A stretch of 64,000 nt of DNA from Lytechinus pictus (Eukaryota > Echinodermata > Echinoidea > Temnopleuroida > Toxopneustidae). Below are positions 1-10,902 of this stretch, piece by piece. The notes below the pieces were generated by a model, which did not search any database, was not told the DNA's origin, and saw nothing but the letters and a program-made list of their open reading frames with translations. The DNA is taken from contig NC_087254.1 in assembly GCF_037042905.1 (NCBI RefSeq), positions 21,291,103 to 21,355,102 on the forward strand, given 5' to 3'. The translations under genes were made by a program, and so were the position numbers. Position 1 is the stretch's first letter, and each line of letters begins with the position of its first letter.

Positions 1-989
1 TGTAGACAATAACACTGTAATGTTCAGCGAGCCCAGAGAATTAAACTTTATTGAATGTAATATTTTAACACCTGACTTCACAATTAAATATCAAAGACAT
101 GGCAGAAATTGAACTCTTTACATATGTTTATTTTCTGGTGCGGTTCATTAACTTTTGAACACCACTGTATAGTTTCTTTCATACCCACCTTCATGGAACC
201 CTTAGCAGAGAGATCACATAACATACCAGTAAATTGCAAGAACCTGTACTCAATTCTAAATATGGGATATTTCATTTGTGCATTCACACTTGAACTTGAT
301 AAAGTTTTTGTAGTCACGAGCCAAATAAGTCCCAAAATTCTATATACATGTATAGGCCTACTTGAAATACTTTGTTCTCATGATGATACCAAATAATGGT
401 TTGAGGGATTTACTTCAAACTTGGCTCATGTAAGCGTACGAGGATGACAATGATCTGATTAGATTTTGATGCTACATGTTCAAAACTAACAGAGATCAAT
501 TATAACTGTGTACAGTCAGAAATCTGTATGTAGTTAACATTTTCAAAAATAAGTAATAAAACATGCTAACTAACTAGAACATGTAATATCTCTGGTAATA
601 GTATCAGACTAGAGGAACAATAACATATCACATGTCGTAAGACAACCAATTAATTTCTTCAACTGCTTCCATCGCCATGATGAACCTCCTTCACGTCTAG
701 TATTCACATCCTATCAAATGTTACCAGCTTTCAGTTTTTCTCATTTGCATATCAATTAATGTTTAATAACTATGACAAGTGGGTAATTTGTGGAAAAAAA
801 ACTGGTAGAATGGGATTCTTTCAAAACCTTGTGGAATTGATTAAATTCTCAGCTGTAACTAACTATAATGAAGTGTGCTACCCTCCAGATCAGATCTGAA
901 ATACTTGATATTAATAATAACAAAGCTTAATTTTCCTCTAATTGACCAACTTCATGTAAGTATGGTACCCTAAATTAATTAAGCAATGC
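1..989. other. intergenic, nothing recognised
   Basis: AT-rich sequence without a convincing coding region. Short open frames overlap each other on both strands between 84 and 396 and have no recognisable domain or splice context. I searched for a copy of the GTGGGGTAAATAAGG motif that occurs near 3176, as a possible far end of the neighbouring transposase element, and did not see one. Confidence 0.6.
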
Positions 990-3053
990 TTATGATATAG
1001 CATACATCTTTCGTCCATGTTCCATTTCCATAAGTGTTGTTATTCGTCTGTTGTACATGATCTCTTGGCAATAATTGCACACAAAGCTGACTGTCGTAAC
1101 ATCTCCCTCTGATAAGAGATCAAGGCCACAGCAGACGGCACTCTTGCAAAACCGTTTTGGACAAAGATCGCAACCAATGAACTGGTCAGAGTTGGTGGTA
1201 TCATATATTTTACCACAAGCATCACATCTTTCAATGCCTTTGCCATCCTTTTGGGTTTCATTGTCAGTTTGCAGAACTTCCACTGGATCATCAAACAGAT
1301 TATCTAATTCATCTCTTTCATGTTGTTGATACTTTTTGTCCAGCCTTTTTATTGTCTTCCTCGGATTTTCACTCTTTCTTCTTCTTTTCACCTTATGTTC
1401 TTGCTTCAAAGGCTGCACATGTTCTTTTGTCACAATCTCACTCAATACTCTTTCTGATTGTCTTTTTGATGGTCTGTTTGATTCTGCCTTTGATTGGATG
1501 TGTTTTGCAAATAACTCTGCAATGGCAGGAGTAGAGTTTTCAGCAGAAGTTTGGGTTGAAGAACTCGAGTCTGGAGTCACAGACATATTCAAAGGGGATG
1601 TAGAAGAGGTGCTACCACACAGAGAACTTGTAAGAGGTGATCTGATTCCTTCAACTTCTTTCATTTGTATAGCATGCCAAGACATATGTGGTGGTGCCCG
1701 AGATAATCCGGAAGTTGATGAAGAATCATTACAGAATTCGGGCTGGATTGCAGATGGCAGCATAGCATGAGATATTCTGGAGGTTGATGGGAAATCACTG
1801 CAGACATCTGGTTTATACACAAATGACGGAACTGTATTTGGCTTCAATGCAGCGGATGCTTTATATGTGGATTCTGGAACTGCCGATGCGTTGAAAGGCA
1901 TGATTCCACAGCTCTTGAAACCACTCACAAGGGATTCGGGTTTCATTTCTTCATTCCAGAGATCCTTGACAAGCCTAGGGAATTCATCTTTGACAAGTGC
2001 TCTTCCAAGATTCTCTGTGGCATAGGCAAGAAGGATCTTCTCCCATGCTGTTTTAACAGGTCCATACACACTGACATTGAGAGGGTTAAGATAGTGGGTT
2101 GTGCTAGAAGGAATGGGTAGGATGGTGATCTCATTCTCTGAAGCAAGCTTTACTAGAGGAAACGTAATGTGCGATGCAGTGCCATCAAAAATGAGAAGCA
2201 CTGGCCGGACTTGTGGGATGTTGGGGAGAAACATATTTTGGAACCAGTCAAACAGTGTGACAGCTTCCATCCAGCCATTGTGTGATGTATTGTATCTGGC
2301 ATTTGGGACCCCATCCTTGGTCCATTCTGTATTCAAGTTTTTTCCACTGTACAACACATAGGGAGGTAGCACATGTCCTGAAGCAGAACCACATCCGCTC
2401 ACTGTAATTTTTTCTCTCTCTGATCCTCCAGAATAGCTTCCAATAATTTGGAAGACATTCTCCAGACCCTTTTCTGCTATCCGTTTCAGCTTAGATGGGT
2501 CCAGAGGCAATCCGTTCACATCAACTGTATATATCTGGAAGGGTTTGTTTTCAAGACTCAGGTCTTTTAGAGTTTTTCCTAACAGCTCGAACCAGTGGTC
2601 TACAGTTTCTTTCTCTGTCAGCTTTGCCCCGCTGCAACGAAGCTGTTCTTGTTTTCGAAGGCTTAGAGAAGGATGCCGATCCATGAATCCTTTATACCAG
2701 TCGATTCCTGGTCTACCATCAGTGAAAGGGTTCTCAATGTTACAGGTCTTTACATAATCGGCAACTAGGTCTAGAAGCGCAGCCTTAGTGAATCCAAGAC
2801 CCCAGCTTGCTAGAATGCCAAGACATCTGGCCATTTCGTCCTCAACATGCTTGGGAAGAACGGTTTTGCGACCACCACCAAAGACATCAATTGAAATCTT
2901 GCCCTGTACCCTTTTCTGCAGCGTAGTACGGCTTATTCCATATATCTTGCTTGCCTTTTTGAGTCCCATCTTGCCTTCTTTGATGGCTTCAACTGCATCT
3001 ATGAGAGACTGCTTGGTGTAAGAGGTTTCTGTCTTACGTTTGTAATTCCTCAT
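990..3053 (-). CDS. Pogo/Tigger-type (CENP-B-like, DDE_1) transposase with C-terminal Cys-rich finger
   Basis: Uninterrupted 687-aa frame. Residues about 12-52 form a pipsqueak/CENP-B N-type helix-turn-helix (KKASKIYGISRTTLQKRV). About 65-140 fit the second CENP-B-type DNA-binding helix bundle (GIDWYKGFMDRHP). About 170-370 are the DDE_1 catalytic core. About 605-665 form a PHD/RING-like Cys cluster with CxxC pairs (CDACG, CDLCP, CNYC). Family members cut and paste DNA at TA sites in the nucleus. The catalytic signature is altered: the first Asp is present but in VDVNG, where VDETG is usual; the second is in FDGTASH (Asp290); the third position reads PLNVSVYG, where PLDV is usual, so Asn326 replaces the last catalytic Asp. 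The start ATG at 3051-3053 is followed at once by a basic stretch (MRNYKRKT). Flanking terminal inverted repeats were not found. It is either a young inactive copy or a domesticated DNA-binding protein. Family call is confident; activity is doubtful. Confidence 0.88.
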   Translation of the reverse strand: MRNYKRKTETSYTKQSLIDAVEAIKEGKMGLKKASKIYGISRTTLQKRVQGKISIDVFGGGRKTVLPKHVEDEMARCLGILASWGLGFTKAALLDLVADYVKTCNIENPFTDGRPGIDWYKGFMDRHPSLSLRKQEQLRCSGAKLTEKETVDHWFELLGKTLKDLSLENKPFQIYTVDVNGLPLDPSKLKRIAEKGLENVFQIIGSYSGGSEREKITVSGCGSASGHVLPPYVLYSGKNLNTEWTKDGVPNARYNTSHNGWMEAVTLFDWFQNMFLPNIPQVRPVLLIFDGTASHITFPLVKLASENEITILPIPSSTTHYLNPLNVSVYGPVKTAWEKILLAYATENLGRALVKDEFPRLVKDLWNEEMKPESLVSGFKSCGIMPFNASAVPESTYKASAALKPNTVPSFVYKPDVCSDFPSTSRISHAMLPSAIQPEFCNDSSSTSGLSRAPPHMSWHAIQMKEVEGIRSPLTSSLCGSTSSTSPLNMSVTPDSSSSTQTSAENSTPAIAELFAKHIQSKAESNRPSKRQSERVLSEIVTKEHVQPLKQEHKVKRRRKSENPRKTIKRLDKKYQQHERDELDNLFDDPVEVLQTDNETQKDGKGIERCDACGKIYDTTNSDQFIGCDLCPKRFCKSAVCCGLDLLSEGDVTTVSFVCNYCQEIMYNRRITTLMEMEHGRKMYAIS

Positions 3054-3332
3054 TTTCGCTGCTGATATTCCAGATTTCGAGCAATGATGAAAATTCGTTT
3101 ATGCGAGGTATGTCCTAAAAGAAAAATTATAAAAATATTCTCTATAAGTGTGGGCTTAATAACATGTAGGGGAGAGTGGGGTAAATAAGGACACCTTTTT
3201 TGGTCATTCCAGTCATATATATCTTTTTTAATGCAAAGCAGTAGAAACATTATAAAATGTCTAATACTAAACCTACAGTAGACCTACGTTATCCATTAGA
3301 AATGTTAGAATTAAATCAGTCTAGATTGCATA

Positions 3333-3940
3333 TTAAAGGTCAAGTCCACCCCAGAAAAATTTTATTTGAATAAATAGAGAAATATCAAACTAGCATAATG
3401 CTGAAAATTTCATCAAAATCGGATATAAAATAAGAAAGTTATGGCATTTTAAAGTTTCGCTTATTTTTCACGAAACAGTGATATGCACAACTCAGTGTCA
3501 TTAGAATGAGTCGGTTGATGATGTCCATCACTCACTATTTCTTTTGTTTTTTTATTGTTTGAATTACACAATATTTCATTTTTTACAGATTTGACAATAA
3601 GGACCAAGTTGACTGAACCATATAGTATCAAACAATGGTAATTCCACATGTTCAGGGAGAAATTAATCGTTGTTTCACTGTCAATGAGGAGAAAATTAGA
3701 ATATTTCATATTTCACATAGTAAAATACAAAGAAATAGTGAGTGGATGACATCATCAGTCTCCTCATCTGCATCCTGACCAGGATGTACATGTAACTGTT
3801 TTGTGAAATTAATTGAAACTTTAAAATGTCATAACTTTCTTATTTTACATCAGATTTTGATGAATTTTCAGTTTTATGCTTGTGGGATTTTTCTTTCTTT
3901 ATTCCAATCAACTTTTTGTTGGGGTGGACTTGTCCTTTAA
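3333..3940. mobile_element. TTAA-flanked MITE, family A copy 1
   Basis: TTAA at 3333-3336 and 3937-3940 flank a 600-bp non-coding element. Ends are AGGTCAAGTCCACCCC and, inverted, AGGACAAGTCCACCCC, with roughly 150 bp of imperfect inverted arms. An AAGAAAGTTAT module lies about 97 bp inside the left end and is mirrored on the right. The TTAA duplication is typical of piggyBac- or Kolobok-mobilised elements. The ORFs inside are spurious. Confidence 0.88.
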
Positions 3941-3949
3941 TGAGCGCCA

Positions 3950-4272
3950 AATATTTTTGTTGGGTGGTCTCATTTTCCCCACCGAAAATGGGGCAAATGA
4001 GATGAGGCCGCCCGATTAAATCCTATTCAAAGTAAAAATAGTTCAGTTGGTTTGATGCAATCAGTAACAAACTAAATTCACATTGTCAATACCCCCATTT
4101 TCAAAGGAATAATCTTTTTATTGGTAATGGTAGTGGACACATACATTGTACATAATCATGTGTGGATATGTCTATAAATACTGTATTTTACTGTTTTAAC
4201 AGATGTAACCATACAGTCTTAATCAAATGTATTAATCCAGGCGGCCTCATTTGCCACATCGAAAAAAAAGAG
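3950..4272. repeat. inverted-repeat remnant between two family A MITEs
   Basis: A GGGGCAAATGAGATGAGGCCGCCC-like segment at about 3988-4014 recurs inverted as GGCGGCCTCATTTGCC at about 4240-4256. The sequence between is AT-rich with no ORF. Probably an older hairpin element; the family is not recognised. Confidence 0.45.
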
Positions 4273-4288
4273 AGCGGAAGTGGTGAAG

Positions 4289-4883
4289 TTAAATGTCAAG
4301 TCCACCCCAGACGAATGTTGATTTGAATAAATAGAGAAAAATCAAACAAGCATTATGCTTGAAAATTTCATTAAAATCGGATGTAAAATAAGAAAGTTAT
4401 GACATTTTAAAGTTTCGCTTATTTTCCACAAAACAGTGATATGCACAACTCAGTGACATGCAAATGTCACAGTCAATAATGTCCATCACTCACTATTTCT
4501 TTTGTTTTTTATTGTTTGAATTACACAATATTTCATTTTTTTCAGATTTGACAATAAGGACCAACTTGATTGAACCATATAGTATTAAACAATGCTAATT
4601 CCACATGTTCAGGGAGGGATTAATCGTTGTTTCACAGGACAACATGTGGAAAATTGGAATATTTCACATTTCATATAATAAAAAACAAAAGAAAAAGTGA
4701 GTGAGTGATGTCATCACTTCCCTCATTTGCATACCGACAAGGATGTGAAATTAAGCGAAACTTTAAAATGTCATAACTTTCTTATTTTACATCCGATTTT
4801 GATGAAATTTTCAGTGTTATGCTCGTTAGATTTTTCTCTTTTTATTCGAATCAACTTTTTGTTGGGATGGACTTGTCCTTTAA
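4289..4883. mobile_element. TTAA-flanked MITE, family A copy 2
   Basis: TTAA at 4289-4292 and 4880-4883. The ends ATGTCAAGTCCACCCC and (inverted) AGGACAAGTCCATCCC and the interior match copy 1 closely, including the AAGAAAGTTATGAC module and the central TGATGTCA region. Confidence 0.87.
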
Positions 4884-4923
4884 CTACAATTCTGGCATGC
4901 ACAATATTACTTTACACACTTGA

Positions 4924-5798
4924 CATGGGTGTCGATCATGGGTGGGGTGGGGGATGGGGGATATATCCTCCCAATACATCAGATGGGGGAATGGCCTGTG
5001 TTATCATCCCCCATAATTACTGTAAAAATCATATTTATGATCAAATAAATGGGAATTAAAATTTTAAAGAATGTATAATAGCAAAATAGCCTTTTAGAAT
5101 CCTCTAAGTGGCTAATTTTCCTGTCAATTTAAAAAAAGAAAAATAAGCTTATACTACGCACTCTCATTATAATCTAGTACATGTACGTAGTACATAGTTT
5201 TGTTGTAGACCCCCCCCCCCCCCCTAGCGAACAGATGTGGGGCTTGAAGGTCATAGACCTCAAAAACATTTCTTGATAAAGAAAGAAGGAGAAAAGAAAG
5301 AAAAGTATAAAAAGAAACAGGCAGAGTGAAATCATGGACGTGGGAATTGAGGGTGCTGAAAAACCACCAAGATTTGTTGAGGGGGGGGGGGTGCTGCATA
5401 TGTTATACACCATAGGTAGCCCCCCCCCCCCTGGAAATCAAGTGGATATGCCGAAATATAGAAATTTGATCCAAACCTTCTTCTTTTTGCAGTGAAAACC
5501 CTTTTTTTACTTGTCAAAAATCGTTTTCAGGCCCCTGGGTCAAATGTATATATTTGTGAAAAAATCATGTCAAAATCTATCACAAAATCAGATTGTATTT
5601 TAAAGGTGAAAGTTTCCTTGCACTCTTTGCTCGCTCTGAGCTATTCAGATAATTTTGCCCTTTACACCATGTCTGCCCCCTAGAAATTTAGGCTCATTTC
5701 GCCCCACCCCTGGAGAACCTCCTCCCCCCCCCCCCCCACGGAGGACAATTTTTTTTTCAGTCATCCCCCTAAAGCATGAACACTGATCGACACCCATG
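4924..5798. mobile_element. C/G-run-rich element with CATGGGTGTCGATCA inverted ends
   Basis: CATGGGTGTCGATCA at 4924 is matched inverted as TGATCGACACCCATG at 5784-5798. Inside are several runs of 9-15 C or G (about 5209-5224, 5380-5390, 5420-5430, 5726-5739). TTACACAC and TTACACAA lie close to the two ends and could be a decayed 8-bp target duplication. Antisense frames here are created by the homopolymers and are not genes. Confidence 0.6.
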
Positions 5799-6716
5799 GA
5801 TGCTTACACAAGGAATGCTACAGTCTCAAATAACTTTACGATATTATAGCATATATTGATATGCCTACATGTATTTATAAAAATAGTTCGTGTTGTGATT
5901 GTAAAGGTATTTGTGACCGTAGCGTAAACTAAGATAAATTTATATACAAATACTGGGTAGTTACATTAACAGTACCCTCCTCTTTAATTTGGCGATGCTA
6001 CTTTCAAAATTTTGATTTTGAATTGCTGCTGGGTTTGTGCTCCTTCTGGCCATTTGCATTGTTTATGCTCAAAATCTGTGCCAAGGAACTGTCTCAAATA
6101 TTAGTTAATTACACTAACTGTAATCCTTTGACCCTGGCATTCTTGAGCAGTGCATGAGCTAAAAGCAAACAGGCAGCCTTACTTACCCCATGGCCTTATT
6201 CACCCCCACTCTAGCTCTCTCATGCATTTCACATACAGGTAATTTAGATCATGAATATGGTATTGAAATATCTTAGTAAATTCATTATTCTCAGTACCTG
6301 GATTACATATAATAATGGTAGGGGTACTCACATTACCCCACTTATGATTTTGTAGAGCCTGCATGTGATTTATTCATTCATAATACTTACTAATAATTAC
6401 ATCTTGGCTCATACTTGTACTTTGGTTATTTAACACATCAAACAAAGGACATAATACTAGTAAACAGGTATATACTCACCTGTGCAAAGTGGAGAAGCAA
6501 CTTGAAAGATGAAATACAGTAGTCCTTTGCAACTGCTCAGTAAAGTATTCTTCAACTTGCAGTACTTCGACTAGACACGGTGGCTATGGTAGCATGCACA
6601 CATGTGATAGCTTGTTTGTCCTTCTCATACTTGAGCTGAGAGTGAGGCCGCTGTGTGGGGCCCATATTACCCCAGGCTCTAATTACCTCAATCCTCTAGT
6701 CTGCAGATACAGACCC
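5799..6716. other. intergenic, no gene seen
   Basis: AT-rich spacer. It holds the right arm of the possible 3-kb element (to 6213) and a short GTGTGGGGCCCATATTACCCCA hairpin near 6653-6674. No coding sequence or RNA gene is supported. Confidence 0.5.
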
Positions 6717-6896
6717 TGGTGGGTGTTTCATAAAGCAACTTTAAGAACAACCGGTAAACCTTTCTTACGCGCTTAATAATGCTAACTAATCACCAATGAA
6801 CATTTAATGGTGCATATCATTTACCACAAGAAAGGATCAAAAGTAATTCATAAAGTTGCTCTTAGATTATTAACAGCTTTATGACCCCCCCTATAA
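6717..6896. mobile_element. short hairpin MITE with GTTTCATAAAGC ends
   Basis: GGTGGGTGTTTCATAAAGC at 6718-6736 is matched by GCTTTATGACCCCCCC at about 6877-6892. The unit is about 175 bp, with a second inner pair (AAGCAACTTTAAGA and TAAAGTTGCTCTTAGA). It resembles the GTTTCATGAAAGTTGTCAG element at 21774 in plan. Confidence 0.65.
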
Positions 6897-7375
6897 ACTT
6901 TAATCATCATGTGGGTCTTGAGACAAGACTTGTACAACTACAAGTTTACCCAGTAAGGGACTTAGGCTGCGTATTCAGACCACTTTCCAGAAGCAGAGCC
7001 TGGATGGTAAACTTGTTTTCCCCATCATATCAAACTGCTGATTGATTTCATCTGGCTCCACTATGCCATCTGTGTTTTATTAGATTAATTATCCTGTTAC
7101 GCTGTTTGTAGGTACATGTTTGTTTATTTTTCCTCTCCTTTGGCTATACGCATTCCTTTTTAATATATCTGTTAGGGCCGATGCATGTACATACATGTAT
7201 ACAATTTAGTGAAGGTTTGATCATGTGAATTTTCCTTTTGATATTCCATTCTTTTGAAATTGTAGAGATTGTTATTGTATGAATTGATCAATAGTTAAGG
7301 AAAAAATTAACAAATGCTACCAAGGATTGATGGCATAATTTAGTGATTATTTGGAAATTATATTAGGATTCTATC

Positions 7376-8780
7376 CAGTGGCGTACCGTGGGTCACGGCA
7401 TTGGGGGGGGGGCACCAGCAAAAATTTTGAGTCACTTAAAGAGCGCGCGAAGCACGCTCAGTTGCCAGGTATACTGACATAATAGAGACATTTTTAGGAC
7501 AGTGCCATTAAACGGATATGTATCTCACTAATCACATAATACGAGCGCGAAGCGCGAGCTGAAATTTTTTGAAATTCAGACCTAAAAAGGACATTATAAG
7601 CAAATTTTTGTTATCATAATACATACCTGTCTCGCTAAACAAACAATGCGAGCGCGAAGCGCGAGCTGAAATTTTTGTATATATTAACCCCAAACAGGGA
7701 CATTTTAAGGACTATATTTTAGGAATACATTAAGAGTATACATAACTCACCATAGTCATCTAATGCGAGTGCCAATCTCTTGCTGATTTTGTTAGAATAA
7801 TATACATCTAAATACATGAAGCACTATTTGAAGTCATTGTAATCATGATTAACATATGCATCTCACTAATCAAATATTGCGAGCGCAAAGCGCGAGCTGA
7901 AAATTTAGGAAATTCAGACCTGAAGAGGGACATTTTAAGGCTTGTTTGTAGGAATTCACGAAGATCATACGTATTTCACTAACAAAAATATGCGAGCGCG
8001 AAGCGCAAGCTTAAATTTTTGCATATATTGACCCCAAACAGGGATATAATGACTATTTTTTTAAAGGAATCCATTAAGAGTACACATATCCCACCATAGT
8101 CATCTAATGCGAGTGCCAAGCCGCATGCTGATTTTGTTAGAATTACATGTAAATGACACATGAAGCACTTTTTGTAGTCATTATCATATACGAATCTCAC
8201 TAACCAAATGATGCGAGCGCGAAGCGCAAGCTGAAAATTTTTGATATTCAGATCAGAAAAAGGGACATTTTAAGGACTGATTTTAGGAATTCATGAAGAA
8301 TGGACATAATTATCTCACCAATCCACGAATGCGAACGTAAGCACGGACAGGAAATGGTTTATATTAAGACCTTAAAATGGGGCAATCACTTTAAGTAGTC
8401 ATGATATAGAAGCATATGTCACTACATAAACAATAATAATTCGAAGTGCGAGGAAATATATTTGGTGTATATTGACTTGAAAACGGGAGGTTTTAGTACA
8501 ATAGGATTATATATCTTGTTAAACAGACAATGCGAGCACCAGGAACAATGAAGACATAGGCCCTGCGCAAATTATGTTTCATAGAGTTATATTTTTTAAA
8601 GTAATATAACATAACATAATTATAACATAATATAACATTATAATTAACAATAATTTCTTCTTTCCCCAATACGTTTCACTCCCTTTCTCCCTCTTTTTCT
8701 CCTTTTTTTTTTTTTTTGCCAGCCGATTGGGGGGGCACGTGCCCCCCCATGCCCCCCCCCCCCCCGTAGTTACGCCACTT
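7376..8780. mobile_element. 1.4-kb non-autonomous element with 8-bp target duplication (hAT-like)
   Basis: The left end CAGTGGCGTACCGTGGG (7376) is matched inverted by CCCGTAGTTACGCCACTT (to 8780). Perfect 8-bp duplications ATTCTATC flank it at 7368-7375 and 8781-8788. An 8-bp duplication and CAGTGG-type ends fit the hAT superfamily. Long G and C runs lie just inside the ends. There is no transposase ORF. The interior is a tandem array described separately. Confidence 0.82.
7440..8345. repeat. tandem/higher-order array of GCGAGCGCGAAGCGCGAGCT units
   Basis: The GC-rich core GCGAGCGCGAAGCGCGAGCT or a decayed form occurs near 7441, 7543, 7648, 7766, 7878, 7992, 8108, 8213 and 8327, separated by AT-rich spacers (TGAAATTTTTG, CAGACC, GGGACATTTTAAGGAC). 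Every third core is more alike: 7543, 7878 and 8213 are 335 bp apart, and 7648 and 7992 are 344 bp apart, so the array has a three-unit higher-order period. Confidence 0.85.
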
Positions 8781-8788
8781 ATTCTATC

Positions 8789-10540
8789 ATTAATATCTTT
8801 TTTTTGTTAGATGTGCAGTGTCCTATAAATACTTTTTTTGTTTTTTTTCCTTGTTATTCAATAATTTCCCTTTAAATTCAACTTCCTTCTCTTCTCTCTC
8901 TGTTAATTATATGTTAATTTGGATTGGAACCGTTTAGTTGATTTGTTTTCATTTCTTGGTATTTTCATCCTGTTTTTCACTTTGAAAATATGTTGATGTA
9001 AAGTAATATTCAGTGTCGATTGTAAAACTTAAACAGCAACATGAATCATGATTGAAAACTCAATTACAAAACACAGAACACAAACACGATCAGCTGTGCA
9101 CCGTTCAGTGTAAAAAATATAAGGCTGTTTATATGTTGATTTCACGCTTTCGTTAGCGCATCTTATTGCACAGTTCGACCATCAAAAGAAAGGTCAATTG
9201 GGCACCTGCTTGTGTAGGCTTCCACTGCGAGAACAAATTAAAAGACGTTTCAAAACTCAATCATGTTTAATGTCGCACTCGCACTGCTTAGGGTCATAAA
9301 ATCTGAGGTGATTGCGTTTACAAACGTATCTTTTTCGACGTTCAAATTTTCATCCAAATCGCGATTTGAAAGACATTTACTTTTACGACCGAGAATGGGG
9401 GACATTGAACACACCCTTTGTTTCTCATAATATCTGCGTTTTTTAATCACGTTTTCAATAATGATTCATGTTGCCGTTTTGATATTGAAAACGATATTAA
9501 CCACACCCATAGTCTTCACAAGAGTGTTCTATGAAGCACCTTGCTGGTGATTTACATTGACACATTTGCTCTGAGCCAATCGGATGAAAGGCTTATTAAA
9601 AGTAGTACCGGTATATAAGACATAGTCAGTGAAAATCACTCACTATTTGTTACTTACATGTATATTAGGGCCTTTTCACACGTGAGTCTTGAATCATCAT
9701 TGTAATAATGATTGCAATTCGTCTTCATCGGACTTTCACATTAACAAATTCGTACTCTAATTTCTGTGAAACTTAACTGGAATTCACCTACAGAGTAGAA
9801 TTTGAATTTGTGATTGTGGTTCGCGTTCATGATTCAAGTTTAGTTTCACACGTGCTAAAAATTTCTGGAATCATTCAAATTACGATTATTTTTACTTTGT
9901 GAAAGGGTGGTAAATTGCTCCTCGAGAAGATGTTTTCTGTTTGTACATGTATATTAGCCAATGTTTATGGTCATTTTTTTTAATTATCTGATTAAAAAAA
10001 CCACAAAAGCACAGCAAATTTCTTCCAGATATGAGCTGGATTGATGTCAGAATCATTGTATATGATGTCGGCACAGGAGACTGATTCACAAAGCTGTTTG
10101 TGTAGTTATGCCTGACAAGTGACTGACATGTGAATAGTTTTTATTAAATATTTTTTAGCTTAAAGACAAAAATCTAATTTGAATAGTTATTAGTACCATC
10201 TGACAAGTTGTCAGATCTGACAACTTTCCTTGATTTTGATTGACTGAGAAGCGCTAATACATGGTAACTGTTGGATACAGCAGACTTACACTCCCCTGAA
10301 ATACTGCTATATTTCATGAATACTGACCCAGGATGCACTGAGCATTTCTATTATTTGTTTTCATATCATTAATAATTTGCCACTTTGATACCTTTTTGCC
10401 GAGAAACAAAATGAATATGAGTATTCCTGTAATTCAATAAAGCCTGAATGACCATATTTAAAAAAACCAAAATTTACAATTGTTTTTTTTAAGTCTCCTG
10501 TAAACCATGTAAACATCATTATGAAACTGCTTCCTGAAAT
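8789..10540. other. intergenic with small hairpin elements
   Basis: No gene seen. A roughly 100-bp hairpin at about 9545-9647 (GTGATTTACATTG ... AGTGAAAATCAC, with TTTGCTCTGAGCCAAT inside) recurs at 20758-20856. GGGCCTTTTCACACGTG at about 9668 is loosely mirrored by TTTGTGAAAGGGTGG near 9910. An arm of the TGACAAGTTGTCAG hairpin type lies near 10200. Confidence 0.5.
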
Positions 10541-10902
10541 GCAGACCTGCCAACCAGTACGTTTTCAGCCGTATTTAGTACGTTTTTGCAACCAAAATAC
10601 GGCAGTACGTTTTTTTTTTTTTTTTTTTTTACTAAATCATAATTTATTGAGAAAAATAATCTCTATATGTCTCTATTTCATAAAACGTACACAAATATGG
10701 TTATTAGATCAATGTAATTTCAGGTAACTTGTTTTTTTTCCCAATCATTTTTAAAAGGTGAAGATATACACTTGTTATGTTGTTGTTTTTCATCTGCAAG
10801 AGCAGTGCGCATTTTAGCTTGCATGCAGCTTGAGCGCCGCGATGAGCGAGTGCACCAAGCATTTTATTATGAAATACACTTTTTTGGGGAAAAATACAGT
10901 TT

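Larger units (their letters stand above)
3172..6213. mobile_element. possible 3-kb inverted-repeat element (old Tigger-like), weak
   Basis: GAGAGTGGGGTAAATAAGG at about 3174 is matched in inverted orientation by CCTTATTCACCCCCACTC at about 6193-6210, roughly 18 of 22 positions. Both point outward. The interval holds younger nested insertions but no ORF. Pogo-type ends are a reasonable guess because of the GTGGGG ends; a chance match of a low-complexity motif is the alternative. Confidence 0.3.

Noticed and set aside
1336..1770. 144-aa plus-strand frame
   Set aside because: Antisense shadow of the transposase coding sequence.
7440..8345. regularly spaced short repeats reminiscent of a CRISPR array
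   Set aside because: Animal genomic context, imperfect repeats, spacers that are themselves repeated, and location inside a transposon with target duplications.
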